Positions 1-11,204 of a stretch of 64,000 bases of DNA are shown here, piece by piece. A program made the position numbers and the translations under genes. Origin of the DNA: Kuschelorhynchus macadamiae. Lineage: Eukaryota; Arthropoda; Insecta; Coleoptera; Curculionidae. The DNA lies in the NCBI GenBank assembly GCA_030620095.1, contig JAUTXW010003599.1, positions 549,555 through 613,554 of the forward strand, given 5' to 3'. The notes under the pieces were generated by a model. The model was not told the DNA's origin and did not search any database. It worked only from the letters and a program-made list of their open reading frames with translations. Each line of letters starts with the position of its first letter. Within the stretch, counting starts at the first letter, position 1.

Positions 1-1519
1 ATAGACCCATACTTTCGCAAAAACTGTAAAAAGTTCTTTTAATAAAAATATTGAGAATTTTACGCAAATTTTGAAAACATACAGGGTGTTGAGTTAAAAA
101 AAAATTCTTCCTTTTACAACAGAAAAACGGTAAATGGGGCAGCAATGCGGAACCCACCATTGGATCCGGCATAATCTCATATCTAGATGTTTATATTTTC
201 ATTAAATTCAGATAAACGGTACCTGAGATATTTCGCCATTACTTTAATTTTATTACACGCTGTATGTAGACACAGGACATATCTTTTTATACACATTTGA
301 CATAAAATATACATTTCTTACAGTAAAATATTTTAAAATAATGAGAGGTAGGACCTTGCTTTGCAGTCAGAACCACGTAAACAGGAATAAATAACTTTAG
401 GTATACGTTTTCATGCATAATCTAAAAAGATAGGTTATGTATTGTATTAAATAGGCCCGCTTTTATAATAGGAGATTTTAATTTTGATTAGCAGTTAAAC
501 GATTTTGATACAAATAGGTTACAATCGTGGCCATTGACATATTATATGTCAAAAGTGCGAAGAAATAAAGTATTTTATCATAACTTTACATCGTTGCTTA
601 AACGATTTCTTTGTCACACTTACTTGTAGTACACGTTTTTATTTTCATTAATGGAAGGAGTACAAGATGACTGATCTCCTTTGTTATTGTGCCAATGATT
701 TCAACCATATTAAATAGAATACAAAGTTAGGATCCATTTAGGGGTTCTTTTCTTTTACATTGGATGGAACGTCTGTTTGGACTATACCCTGTCTTTGGTC
801 CACCCAACATAGCGAACTGGTATGTAAGTCGCTAGTGATTTGTTTTTTTCTATCTAATCTCTTTTTAGGTCTTAGCAACCCTTTAGCTATTACAGATTTT
901 CTAATTCCTTTGTTGCTTAAAACAAAACAATATGTAAAAAAAATCATTTTTTATTTGTCCTAGCCTAGGAACCAAAAGTTTTACTGACAGGTTTTTTTTT
1001 CAGTGTACGTATACGTAATACATAAACCTAACAGGAATCCTTATTCTATGATAAAAATCTTAACAGCAGCAGAGATCAACGGGAATAAGTTTAAACAAAG
1101 CAGCTCCCACGTTTAACGTGCCCCGTTTCTGCGATTTTCCTTTGTGCCTTTCCGTTTGTGTTTTGTTTGAGAGCCCTGGAGGTTGCCTGAGTTATACTGA
1201 AACTTCCTAAGTTGAAGTACATTTAATGCGAGATGTTCCTTGTGGTTGTTATGATCCCGTGCTATCGGAGAAATTTAATTCTGTAATGGTTTTAAACAGA
1301 TACGAGAAATTATCCGCGTATTATCATGAGCGCCGCCAAGGGGGGGGGTGGGGAATTTGGTAACTTCCCACCCCCCCAAGAATAAAACATCGTTACGATT
1401 AATAAAAATGTGTTTTGGCAAACATAATACTTCCTAATACTGTGCGTGTCTTTTGAATCGTTTGGTATACTTTCATACAAATTTGAGGAATTTAGTAAGA
1501 CATCATAACCTATATGTGA
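1..1519. other. AT-rich DNA without recognisable gene
   Basis: No reading frame here resembles a protein I recognise; overlapping short frames on both strands around 738-963 look like chance. A TA followed by CAGGGTGTTGAG at about 80-93 resembles the outer end of a mariner-type inverted repeat, but no partner end was found. The only strong local structure is the G-rich hairpin listed at 1337-1380. Confidence 0.5.
1337..1380. repeat. G-rich/C-rich imperfect hairpin
   Basis: A run of nine G followed by TGGGG is matched downstream by TTCCCACCCCCCC, leaving a loop of about ten bases. The arms are nearly perfect complements. It stands out in an AT-rich setting. It could be a fold-back insertion or a slippage-prone tract; no function is visible. 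Confidence 0.6.
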
Positions 1520-1690
1520 GCCTTAATGTTTTCCCAAAATTTAAAGTCAATCCAAATAGTTTTTTAGCTTTGCCACGAATAGGACAGACAGACAGACCGA
1601 CGCAATTGGAGGAAACCTGTTGTTTGGTATCTAGCTTAGAGACCCTAAAACTTAAAGATCTGTAAAACCTGAAAGGGTGATTTTATGGCC
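1520..1690 (+). repeat. Dispersed repeat family R1, fragment
   Basis: This stretch carries the family's hallmark order: a CCAAAATTTAAAGTCAATCC-like segment, then AGTTTTTTAGCTTTGCC, then GACAGACAGACAGACCGACG, then an AAACTTAAAGATCTGTAAAACC end. The same order recurs at 44866-45530, 43480-43740 and, inverted, at 7030-8400. It is one end of a longer unit whose class I cannot assign. Confidence 0.75.
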
Positions 1691-2379
1691 CCTTTGTAGC
1701 CACTATCCCCCTCGCTCCTTCAAAAGAGACAAGCGGTACATAAAACAAAAAAAGAAAATTTACTCGAAAGCGAATACTCCAATCAGAAATAATTATCAGA
1801 AGATATTTTCACTTATTTTTCTTTACTCTAATCTTTGAAGATATAAAATATCAATTACGTACTATATTATATATGACGTACCATTTTACTTTCATTCTTA
1901 ATTTTTATAGTAAATCATATAAGCGTCCATTGTGAAAATGTTTTGCATACGTTGAATTGTCATTTCTGAATCCATTGTCCATTATTGATTATGTTCAGTC
2001 ATTCTTCACGAATTATTTAGCCGGGCTTTTTGGAGTTACAATTTGCCATATATAACATACATAAAAGGCGTTAATGGCAGTGCTATCTTCGTAATTTCAA
2101 ACAAATATTTTTGTTGTTACGATATAAAACTTTATTTAGTGAATAATTTTAATTATTTTAACGTTATTTTTATATAAAACAATATGTGTTTTTTGTTACA
2201 TTTAGAAAAAAAATCTATTTTTCGCTTTTTCGCAACTCAATAAAATACCTAATTTTAGATTGATTGAAACAAATATTTAATTAAACGTTATACCTCAACA
2301 TGTGAAATAGTCTGCCCACAGAATGTTCTGATACATAATACAAAGAAACTTATTTAAACAAAAAAAAAGGAAATTAAGA
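1691..2379. other. AT-rich DNA, nothing recognised
   Basis: I see no gene, RNA or repeat structure that I can support in this stretch. Confidence 0.4.
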
Positions 2380-2445
2380 AATCGCGGTTCTTGGGATTAG
2401 ACCGTGTCAAATTGGAATTACTATCCTACGTTTCGTTACAAAATA
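2380..2445 (-). mobile_element. PLE 3' end remnant
   Basis: On the minus strand this matches the region after the PLE endonuclease fragment at 24427-24485: a GAAACGT box, then a tract ending in GACACGGTCTAAT. The hammerhead-like stem II and CUGANGA box present at 6868-6899 and 24400-24431 are missing, so this is a truncated copy of the same terminal sequence. Confidence 0.6.
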
Positions 2446-3804
2446 CAAGCTAAAATACTCAAAACCTCAAATTATATACTCAAGTAACAAGAGTGTTAAT
2501 TAGATGTGACAACGCCGATCGACTACTCTACGTATTAGACCATCCCACTTTCATTGACCGGGGATTGTTATAGTAGAATAACACAATATTCCACAGCAAA
2601 GATTGTTACAGGGTCACATGACCGCAGGCGTGGCTTAAAAACCAATAGCGGTTCATGGAACTACAATAAAATTTAACATTAAAGAAATTAATTTGACCAA
2701 AATATTTTAAAGAAGTTAATTGAAGTAAAATTATCATTAGGTACCCAGCTTTTCATAGCTTCACTACTGCATGTGCTTTAATGTATTATTGTGTAATTGT
2801 TGACCTGGTTCAAATCTTCTAATTGAATGTTGCCTTACTTCAAGAAGCAGCGTTCTAAAGGTGCGGTAAGATTAGGAGAACAATGACTTTTTAAATGTTT
2901 TTAAGTTTTATTTACTTTATCTTTGGAATTGTTTTTTAACCCCTATAAGTAAATAGCTAGATCTCCTTTTCCAATGGACTTGTAATGTGTAATGGAAGAT
3001 ACTTTATTAACTTATTTTGGGTCACATGACGTATTGGCCAATGCGGTTCAGTATAATATAACGTTTATTTCGGCGAGGCCACGTGATAATCCTCAGAAGC
3101 GAAATGATACAAAAAAGTCTCCAAGGTGATTATTTTCATGATTACATTAGTTTTATCCTATCAAAGAATTAAAATAATTATAGAATAAAATGGCATAGCG
3201 GACCGAAAGTGTATGCATGTCAAATTTGAAAATAATCGGTAATGTGGAAGTGCTGCAAAATCCATTACAATAAGATTTACAGACATACAAACATACAATC
3301 AGACGAGTAGTGAAGCCAATAAAAGGGTGTTAAAAATATTTTTTAAAGCTCTAAAAGCATAATATATAAATAACTAATTTTCCTTCAAACTTATCTAACC
3401 TAGTGGTTTGATTTTAGATATGCTTCGGATGCGCTTCGTGATTTCGTGTTTTCTAAATCTTAGTAAAATTTCACAATTTAATTAATAAAATATTTGAAGT
3501 TTACTATCTTGCTATTGGCATTAATAAAATCCCCACACATTTGTGAAAATACTGAAAATTATGCCATAGAACGGTGAAAATACGTATTTGCTTCATTAAC
3601 GAATAAGTAAGAATCCATCCTTTTGTGATAATGAAGCATGACTCATTTCTTTATTTTCGTACATCAAATAATTTAACAAGTTGTCATTCTGTTCCGCCAT
3701 ATTTAATTAATACCACTATTTGACAAGTTTATTTTTGTATCACACGTAATTTTTGTGGAAAATTAAATAAAATTAAAGTTAATCGAGTAAAAAGATACTA
3801 AGTA
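2446..3804. other. AT-rich DNA, nothing recognised
   Basis: Short similar phrases occur at about 2600-2660 and 3020-3060 (GGGTCACATGAC followed by an AATGCGGTTCA-like run), suggesting a small local duplication. No coding sequence is supported. Confidence 0.4.
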
Positions 3805-3910
3805 TACCGAGAATAAACTGACTGACAGAAATGGAAAAACATGTTTTCGGCAAAACGTGAAGATCTGTAAAAACCTGGAACGATGATTTTTTCACGATTA
3901 ACGGGAAGTA
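3805..3910 (+). repeat. Dispersed repeat family R1, end fragment
   Basis: The end motif AACGTGAAGATCTGTAAAAACC followed by a TTTTTTCACGATTA tail matches the 3' end of family R1 seen at 1520-1690, 37800-38110 and 44866-45530. Only the terminal 100 bases or so are present. Confidence 0.65.
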
Positions 3911-4139
3911 AAAACTCGCGCCGCCACTGGCAGTCGTCAACAAACATCCACGTACTTGGACATGAGCCATCCCCACCTCATGATTTATCGTAAACATTGG
4001 TCGATAGAATGTGATAAGTAGGGGAACCATGTTGGCGCATCCTCCTAACTTCATTTATGAATGGACTGTGAACTTTACTTTAATTCTTACTCTTAGATTA
4101 TAGCCATTACGTTGTTTACGGTATAGTGTGTGTCATGAC

Positions 4140-6012
4140 TTATCTCTAGAAATGTACGAGGTCCAGGTCCTCCATTTTCAGTACCTCATCATCTGGCCTC
4201 TCGCGTCTACTGCTGGACTTCCCTAGGCTTCCCGTAAGTTTATCCATGTAGTCTGATGTTGCGCCACTTGCATCCAATTTGTTGTTATTCTTTTAATATC
4301 ATCGGTCCATCTTATTGGTGGTCGTCTTCTGCTTCTATATGCTTGAATTCAGGGTCTCCACTCTAAAAGCCGTCTCGTCCATCTCTTTCCATCTCTCTCT
4401 GGGCAACTTGTAGCTTCTAAACCATAAGTCATGACAGACAGAACACACACATCATTTGTGCCTGGTCTAAGCTATCTGTGATAAGCACTATGTCGTCAGC
4501 AAACCTCAGGTTATTTAAAAGTTTAATGCCTATGTTAATGCCCATTCTTTCCTAGTCTATATCCTTGTATACGAACTCCAATAAGGTTGTAAATAGTTTT
4601 GGAGACATGATATCTCCTTAGCGGACTCCTCTTTCGATACGAAAAATATCGGTGTCGGTATCTTCTTGGAATCTTACACAAGTTGTACCATGTTCGTAGA
4701 TAAATTTAATCAGAGATATATATCGATGGTCAATTCTGCATTCCGTTAACTTGAGCATTGCTTTTTGATTGATGGAGTCAAATGCTTTCTCGTAGTCTAC
4801 AAAAATGAGAACCAGTGGTAAATTGTACTCAAGTGTTTTGATGGTTTGTAGGTGAACATTTGTTACATAGGTTGCTCTAAATCCTGCCTGCTCACAAAGT
4901 TGATAGAAGTCTAATTTTGATGTCAGTCTTCTTGTGATAACTTTCGTAAATAACTTGGTATAAGTGAGACTGTTCTCAACCTTAGGAATAGCAATAGTTT
5001 CTTCCTCCTTATTTTTCTCTTTGTATAGCTCTCTGTAAAATTCTTCCACTATCTTAACGATTTCTTGCTTATTTGAGGTTGAATTGTCCGTGATGATTTG
5101 CTAGTTTAAATGTGTTTTAACCCCTCAAAATCTATTTTAAATTGTTTCTTTTGCCTTCAGGAAGGTTTCTCTGCAATACTCTTAGACCTCTATTTTCTTC
5201 TATAGCTGTTGTTGTTTGCATGGTGTTGTATTGCCTTACATCTACCCTTACTGCTTTGCTAATTTCTTTATTTAATTGTCTGAGTACATTGTGCTATTTT
5301 TGTTTTTCAGTTTCCTTCGTTTCTCCATAAGCCTCTTCGTTTCCATGCTTAGTTTATTCTATTTAACAGTACGTTTTTCACCATATATCATTTCTACGCT
5401 TTTAACAGCTTCCACTATAAGATTATTCATAGTATCCACATCTCTTTGTTCCAGGTTGCTCTCCTCCAAACTTCTCAGGATTGTTTCCTCGTAAGCCTCA
5501 GTTTTCTCTATAATGAGTGTTCATGGCAAAGTAATTATTGCGCAGCAAGAAATCCAAAAGCATTGTATCTTTGTCGTTGCGTTGTCCATATCCATGTGGG
5601 CCGATAGCTACTTCGGTTGCGTTGGTTTTGCAGCCCAGCTTGGCATTGAAGTCGCCTATTATCAAGTTATATCTTGTAGGGTTCTGTTGTAATGTTTTAT
5701 CAAGATCTTCATAGAAAGCTTTCACTTCTTCGTCTGGATGATTTGTTGTTGGTGCATATATCTGTATAATTTTGATGCTGTTTTTATTATTCCGCTTTTG
5801 AGTACAGAGTATTATTCTTGAATTTATGCTTTCTAGTTTTGGAACATTTTCCTTATGTCTCTTATGTATTATAAACCCGACACCTCCTTCAGCTTTGTCC
5901 AGGTTTCCTTTGAAACAAAAGAGATGGCCTGATTTGAGAGTCAAAAGTTCTTCTCCTTTCCTTCTTACTTCGCTAAATCACAAGATATCCCACTTTATTT
6001 CTTTTAGTACTT
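4140..6012 (-). pseudogene. RTE-like non-LTR retrotransposon (endonuclease + reverse transcriptase), decayed
   Basis: Read on the minus strand this is one LINE in order. The apurinic-type endonuclease spans about 5944-5498, with IYAPTTNHPDEEV and the catalytic GDFNAKLG motif. A poorly conserved linker follows at 5498-5050. The reverse transcriptase spans 5049-4150, with the palm motif FVDYEKAFDSI and downstream LRFADDIVLI. The C-terminal part contains RSRRRPPIRWTDDIKR, a phrase I associate with RTE-type insect LINEs. The frame is broken: an in-frame TAA at 4618-4620 falls in the conserved RQGD..SPKLF motif where a glutamine codon is expected, another stop lies near 5975, and frameshifts break the linker. 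The 5' end is truncated near 6012. Clade assignment is from motif memory, not alignment. Confidence 0.85.
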
Positions 6013-6835
6013 AAGTAATCAAAAAAACCCCTGTTTAAAAGTTGACAATCATGATCACAAAATTTCATATTGACATTTTAAGAAACAACAAATGATAAGA
6101 GGGAACGTATGTTAGTTCGAGGTCATCTGGTATATTTGTAATATACGACTATTACTTTAAGCTTCAAATCACAATAATAAACAAACCATGGCGAAAATGC
6201 ATTATATCGATATTATTCCGAACTTAATAATTTCAAAAATAACACGCCGTTTCCAAATTTAAATTCAGGCCCAAACTCCAGAAACGATTCGGACGGAAAG
6301 CACAACAAATATTTAATCTGCTTTTTGTCCGACTTTCAATTATAAATCCAAACCAAAAAGCCTCCGCTGTTGTTTTGAATTTCTGCAAAAATCATTTTGT
6401 GCACTATAATTGGTGCACAAAGCATAACTGAACGAATTGAATAAATTTTAATTAATGCGTAATAATTTCATTAGAGGCAGAGCAGCGTTTGTTTGAAACA
6501 AAATTGCAGGCTGAATTGTTAAACGTTGCCCCGCGCCGCCTCCGGTTGAGTTAGTCGGAAATTTCAATTAGCATGTCTCCTGGGGGCACACCACGTTGCC
6601 GCCGTTTAGATTTTTAACAAATGTGTCACTTGCAGGAGGCAGCAGCGCCACGTCGAATTGATACTGTTACTGGGCGCTCCGCCCCGGGCACGCTAACAAC
6701 CACAAAGCGATGCCTTTCGAGGGGGATGTAGGTAATCCGGATTTGAAGAAGATTAAACAAAAAATGAATATTAGGAAAAAACCCTCATTATATAGAAAAC
6801 TTTATCATTGACTAAAATATTTTAAGTAAGTTTAA
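6013..6835. other. GC-richer, apparently single-copy DNA
   Basis: The segment 6480-6730 is clearly richer in G and C than its surroundings and includes several CG dinucleotides and short GC words. No transposon motif or coding frame is visible. It could be a retained non-coding or regulatory segment of the host; this is inference from composition only. Confidence 0.35.
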
Positions 6836-6867
6836 GTTGGGATTAGACCTTGGCATTACTATCCGAC

Positions 6868-6899
6868 GTTTCGCTTTCGAGTGCACGAGGCATCTTCAG
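6868..6899 (-). ncRNA. Hammerhead-ribozyme-like core at PLE end
   Basis: On the minus strand the order is CTGAAGA (fits CUGANGA), an imperfect stem II built from GCCTCG and CGAAAGC around a TGCACT loop, then GAAAC. The bases that follow match the PLE terminal sequence at 24431 and 2380-2445. Stems I and III are not resolved by eye, so activity is unproven. Hammerhead motifs are an established feature of Penelope-like elements. Confidence 0.5.
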
Positions 6900-7029
6900 G
6901 GACATTTACGAGATCTGAAGAATGAATGATCTCGGAGAGTTCAGACGGGCTTTTATACCCGACTTGTGCTCGCCGAACCGTGACCACGTGTTAAGATCGG
7001 TCTCCACGTGTGATGTACGACGTAACCTG

Positions 7030-8400
7030 TATTACTATTGAAGTTTTTTGTATGTTTAAAAATGTCATTTATTATTTTCCTCTATAAAAAGAAGGTTTTA
7101 TTCCAAATCACACTAAAAATCTACCAGTACATGCCTATTTTATACTTAATTATTGTGCAAAATTTCGAATCGAATTAATTCGATAAGGGTTTTTTATAGT
7201 ATTGTAATCGTGAAAAAATCACTTACGTTTCAGGGTCCCTAGATGACGAAAAACATATTTCCTCGATTCCGTCGTCTCTCTGTCTGTCTGTTTGACTGAT
7301 GACCTGGTAATATTTTGGTAAAAATGCAATATGGTAAAACAAAAATGGCGGCCCAGTGAACTGTTAAAAAAATATTATTAAAAAAACTACTTATCCAATT
7401 TATCTTAAATTTTAAACAAAAATCAAGTATTATGTAGGAATCAACTGGTAAAATTTTCGTGCGAATCCAATATGGCGAAACAAAATGGCGGCTTAATAAA
7501 ATATTTAAAAATATCAGTAAATGATTGTAGTATAGAGATGAACTAGGAAATTTAAGATGGCGGAACAATAAAATTTTTATAACCTGAAAAAAAACACTTT
7601 TTCAAGTTTTACGTATTGTCGGGTTTTAGCGTCCATAGATGCCAAAAATATATGTTTTATGAATTCCGTCGGTCCGTCTGTCGGTTTGTCTGTCAGTTCG
7701 TGACATTGCTTAAAAACTTCAGATTGACTTCAAGTTTTAGTCAAATATTAAGGCTCATATGAAGATGACCTAGTAATATTTTCGTAAAAATCCAATATGC
7801 CGGAACAAGATGGCGGTCTAGTGAAACGTTAAAAAAAATAATACTAAAAAAATTATCTAATTTATCTCAAATTTTGTACAAAAATCAAGTATTATGTAGG
7901 AAGCAACTGGAAAAATTTTGGTACGAATTCAAGATGGTGGGACAAAATGGCGGCTTAAATATATTCAGCCTGAAAAAACTACTTAATGAACTGATTTATC
8001 TGAAAAACTCACGTCCTCAGGCTTTACATATCTTCACGTTTTAGCGTCCATAGAGGCCAAAAGATATATTTTATTAAGTCAGTCTCTCTGTCGGTTTGTC
8101 TGTCTATCAGTTCACGCCATAGCCAAAAGCTACTCATCAGATTGACTTCAAATTTTGGTTAAAAATTAAGAGTCATATGGGAATAACTTGGTAATTTATT
8201 GGTAAAAATCCAAGATGCCGGAACAAGATGGCGGCCTAGTGAAATGTTAAGGAAATTAATACTAAAAAAACTAATTATTCAGGTTACCTCAAATTTTGCA
8301 TAAAAATCAAGTGTTATATGAGAACGGACTGGTAACATTTTGGTATGAATATAAGATAACAAAACAAACTGGCAAAATATTATATAAAAAAAACTACTTA
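7030..8400 (-). repeat. Dispersed repeat family R1, three tandem units of about 410 bp
   Basis: Three successive units each begin with the inverted end motif (a CCATAGATGCCAAAA-like phrase followed by GTCGGTCTGTCTGTC) at about 7230, 7632 and 8050, giving a period near 410 bp. Each unit also repeats the phrases AAGATGGCGG, ACTTATTCAGG.TACCTCAAATTTTG and AACTGGTAAAATTTT. Reading frames on either strand here are by-products of the repeat. The class is unknown: I see no transposase, reverse transcriptase or clear inverted ends. Confidence 0.8.
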
Positions 8401-9100
8401 TTAGATGAATTTCAAATGTTGTGTAACCAGCAAGTGCCTTTCCCTTTTCTCCTAATCTGCAAATATTTAAATCCCACATCAACAAACTTTCCCTATCTTC
8501 ACTTAAAGCAACCGCGGTACTTGGTACATAGGCCTGCGGTCTTCGTGGTGTCCTAGATAAAAAAATAATAAAAATTATTTGTAACTTACTTAGTTAAGAT
8601 TATTACAAAGTTAATATTGAGCAAGTGTATGTTCTGGGTGAATTTCTGAGAAAATCTGTCCTTTTTTGACTTTTGACTATGCATGTTACTCCCTCTAGCA
8701 ATCGATCTAGAAACTTTTTCCTTGCTACATTTAGTATAACAAAATTTTTCCCATCAACATGGTTTCCGGGATATAGCCGTTCTCCGAAGTTTCTCTAAAT
8801 TGGGTAGAAAATTCAGTGTAGTCACCACACGGTATGGGCCTTTCTATGACCTCTGCTGCGTCAGGGAGCATCCCACTATCAGATTATATAATTAAATGTT
8901 TTTATTGACTATGAATCCACTAAAATGTTCATACTTTGATTTATTTTGTAGAGTTCTATTAAATCTTTTAGCCATTTCATCTGATTGATGTGGATGGATT
9001 TTTTTGGGTACAAAATTGTCTGATTCTGTGAGTTTTGCCATAAAACTTTTCCCAAATCTTTTTAAAAATACAATCTATTATCACCGAAGAGTCTTATAAA
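8401..9100. other. AT-rich DNA, nothing recognised
   Basis: No gene or repeat could be supported here. Confidence 0.35.
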
Positions 9101-9109
9101 GACCTATAA

Positions 9110-9430
9110 GTCTCTACATTTGTTATAAATTCAAGATGGCGACCAAATAAATGTGAAAAAATCATCTTATTCAATTGACTTTTTCAAATTTGGGAGAAAA
9201 ATTAAATATGATATAAACATAAACTGGCACGAATTCAACATCAAAATCACGGTGTGTGTTAATGTAAAAATTACTTATTGAATTCATTTTAAATTATGCC
9301 CAAAAATCAAGTATGGCATAGGTAGAAATTGGTAAAATATTGATAGGATTCCAATATGTTAGAACAAAATGGCGTCAATAAAAATGTATTTAAGTTCCGA
9401 ACGAAATTGGGTCACATTTCACTATCCCTA
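9110..9430 (-). repeat. Dispersed repeat family R1, fragment
   Basis: Phrases such as CAAGATGGCGACC, AACTTACTCATTGAATT-like runs and GAACAAAATGGCG match the body of R1 units at 7230-8400. It directly precedes the PLE copy at 9440. Confidence 0.65.
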
Positions 9431-9439
9431 ATAAAAAGA

Positions 9440-10690
9440 AATATTAATAACGAGGTAAAGGAAATTTACCGATTTTTTTTTGTTTCGCCATAATGGCTTT
9501 ACAAACAAATTGTGCCAATTTATCCCTTTATCCTACTTTTTTTGTTGTTTCATTGATGATAGGCAATTATGAACACACAACCACCAAAATTATATTCAGT
9601 GTTTTTCTTTTTAACGCAATCTTATAAAATATCTAAAAAACTTGTATACATTATTCAAATATATACAGAGTTTTCAGCAAAATGTCATATTTAATACTTC
9701 TTAGATTTAGTTAATAAAATTTAAAAAAAAATTCATAAATTCACCAAATAAAACAAAACTAATCTGTTTGACGTTACTAATCTGTTTCCTAGTAGTCTTG
9801 CGAAGATACCATCGAACTAGTGGAAATTGTTTTAAACAAAAAATCGGTTAATTGTGTTAAAAAACAAAAAATAATAAAATTATTTACTGACAGAATGTTT
9901 AGAACAAAATACTTCGAATTTAGTAATAAACTTTATTACACCTATATATACTTATACCTTTTATACTGAAGCACCATAGGGAAAAAAACGAGGAGAGTAA
10001 TTAAAAGAAATCCTAACTGAGAACTAAAAAAAACCACACTTATTGCTATTTGTCTTTCAAATCTGGACCTTTCGGCTTTGAAAAAACTATTTTTTAACAA
10101 ATTCTGTTGAAAAATGTAATTCCAACATAAAATAAGATTTTGGCAACCAAAATAAAATATTTGGGGGAGAAGCGCTCCCCCCATCCCCCCATATGTCCGC
10201 CCCTGACAGAAGGTTTAATTAAGGGAAATCCATTAAGCCCCTTACTTGTTGAAATAGTTTTGAATACTCTAGAAAACCAAATCAACAAACATATTAATGA
10301 TGTTTTAGCATGTTTTACAGGAAATGAACGGCAATTAAACATTTTTCTCGAATATATTAATAACCTTCATCCTAATAAAATTTACAGTTGAAATAGGATT
10401 CTGACAACAGCATACATTTTCTAGATTTAACCATCAAAAGATTAAACAATAAACATGATTTTTCTGTGTATCATTAACCTTCACATACGGATACTACCAT
10501 ACACAATTTCTCATGTCATCGAATTTAACATAAACTAGCTGCTTTTGAGAGTATAATTCACAGACTAATCTCTCTATCTCTAAGTAAAACTAATTTTCAG
10601 ATCGATTTAAAAATTATCAAATTGCAATAAACAATGGATGGATATTCAATAAATATTACTGAAAGTTATATAAAAAAGTACAAATATGAA
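9440..10690 (+). pseudogene. Penelope-like element copy A, decayed
   Basis: The same sequence order occurs in copy B (12960-13805 plus 16091-16720). A diverged reverse transcriptase start lies near 9680-9850, corresponding to the LISFDVTNLF region in copy B. A later RT segment at about 10195-10390 reads GLIKGNPLSPLLVEIVLNTL and then VLACFTGNERQLNIFLEYIN. A tail at 10400-10690 corresponds to HFLDLTI and the following region. Frames are repeatedly broken and the catalytic YVDD is not intact. A C-rich hairpin (about 10163-10203) interrupts the element. The endonuclease domain is not recognisable here. Confidence 0.7.
10163..10203. repeat. GC-rich hairpin inside PLE copy A
   Basis: GGGGGAG is followed after five bases by CTCCCCCC and then a second C-run. 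A similar hairpin with GGGGAAG and CTTCCCC is at 44493-44530. Both resemble the C-rich termini seen in some insect DNA transposons, so this may be the scar or end of a small insertion. Confidence 0.45.
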
Positions 10691-10849
10691 TTATCGTATA
10701 TCAATGGAATAATCAATGTCCAAAATAACGTCTGATACCATTTTTTTTTAGAATCGAGTTTTTTCAATGGCCCTGACTCCTCGTTTATGTAGGAAAAAAG
10801 AGGTACAAATATTTCAGAAAAAAAGTACTGTCTGGGGTATTGGCTACCC

Positions 10850-11000
10850 GCTGAACCCGAATCCGTGTTTTTCTACCTCGATTAGTTGAAGGTAATGTTC
10901 GATAATCTTTTTTTTTTCGATAACTTCCGACATTTCTTGATGTACGTGGCCCGTATTTTATGATTACGTAATAAATCAAGTTTTGTAGTAATACAGTAGC
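10850..11000 (+). repeat. Dispersed repeat R2, copy 1
   Basis: The phrase order TCTACCTCG, TTCGATAATCTTTTT, TTTCTTGAT, GCCCGTATTTTATG and TTACGTAATAAA matches 46885-47020 in the same orientation. The class is unknown. Confidence 0.6.
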
Positions 11001-11204
11001 AAATACTTGTGTTCCGATTCGACTAAAAATTGAAACCTGGAGGTATTTAATATAATGCAAGTTATAAATAATATAATAAAAAATCAGCCAAACTCCTATT
11101 TACCTAGAACTCCCCCCTTGTACAAAATTACACAAAGTACAGTCTATAATATATGTATATAATTATCTGGTATTTGGTAATACCTTTATACAAATCCTAC
11201 AAAC

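Noticed and set aside
738..963. Overlapping open frames on both strands
   Set aside because: Neither resembles a known protein, both are short and T/A-rich, and no start or splice context supports them.
3779..4054. 91-codon minus frame
   Set aside because: Part of it overlaps an R1 repeat end; composition and content look like chance.
7239..7568. 109-codon minus frame
   Set aside because: It lies wholly in the R1 tandem repeat and includes the translated GACAGAC block; other units do not keep it open.
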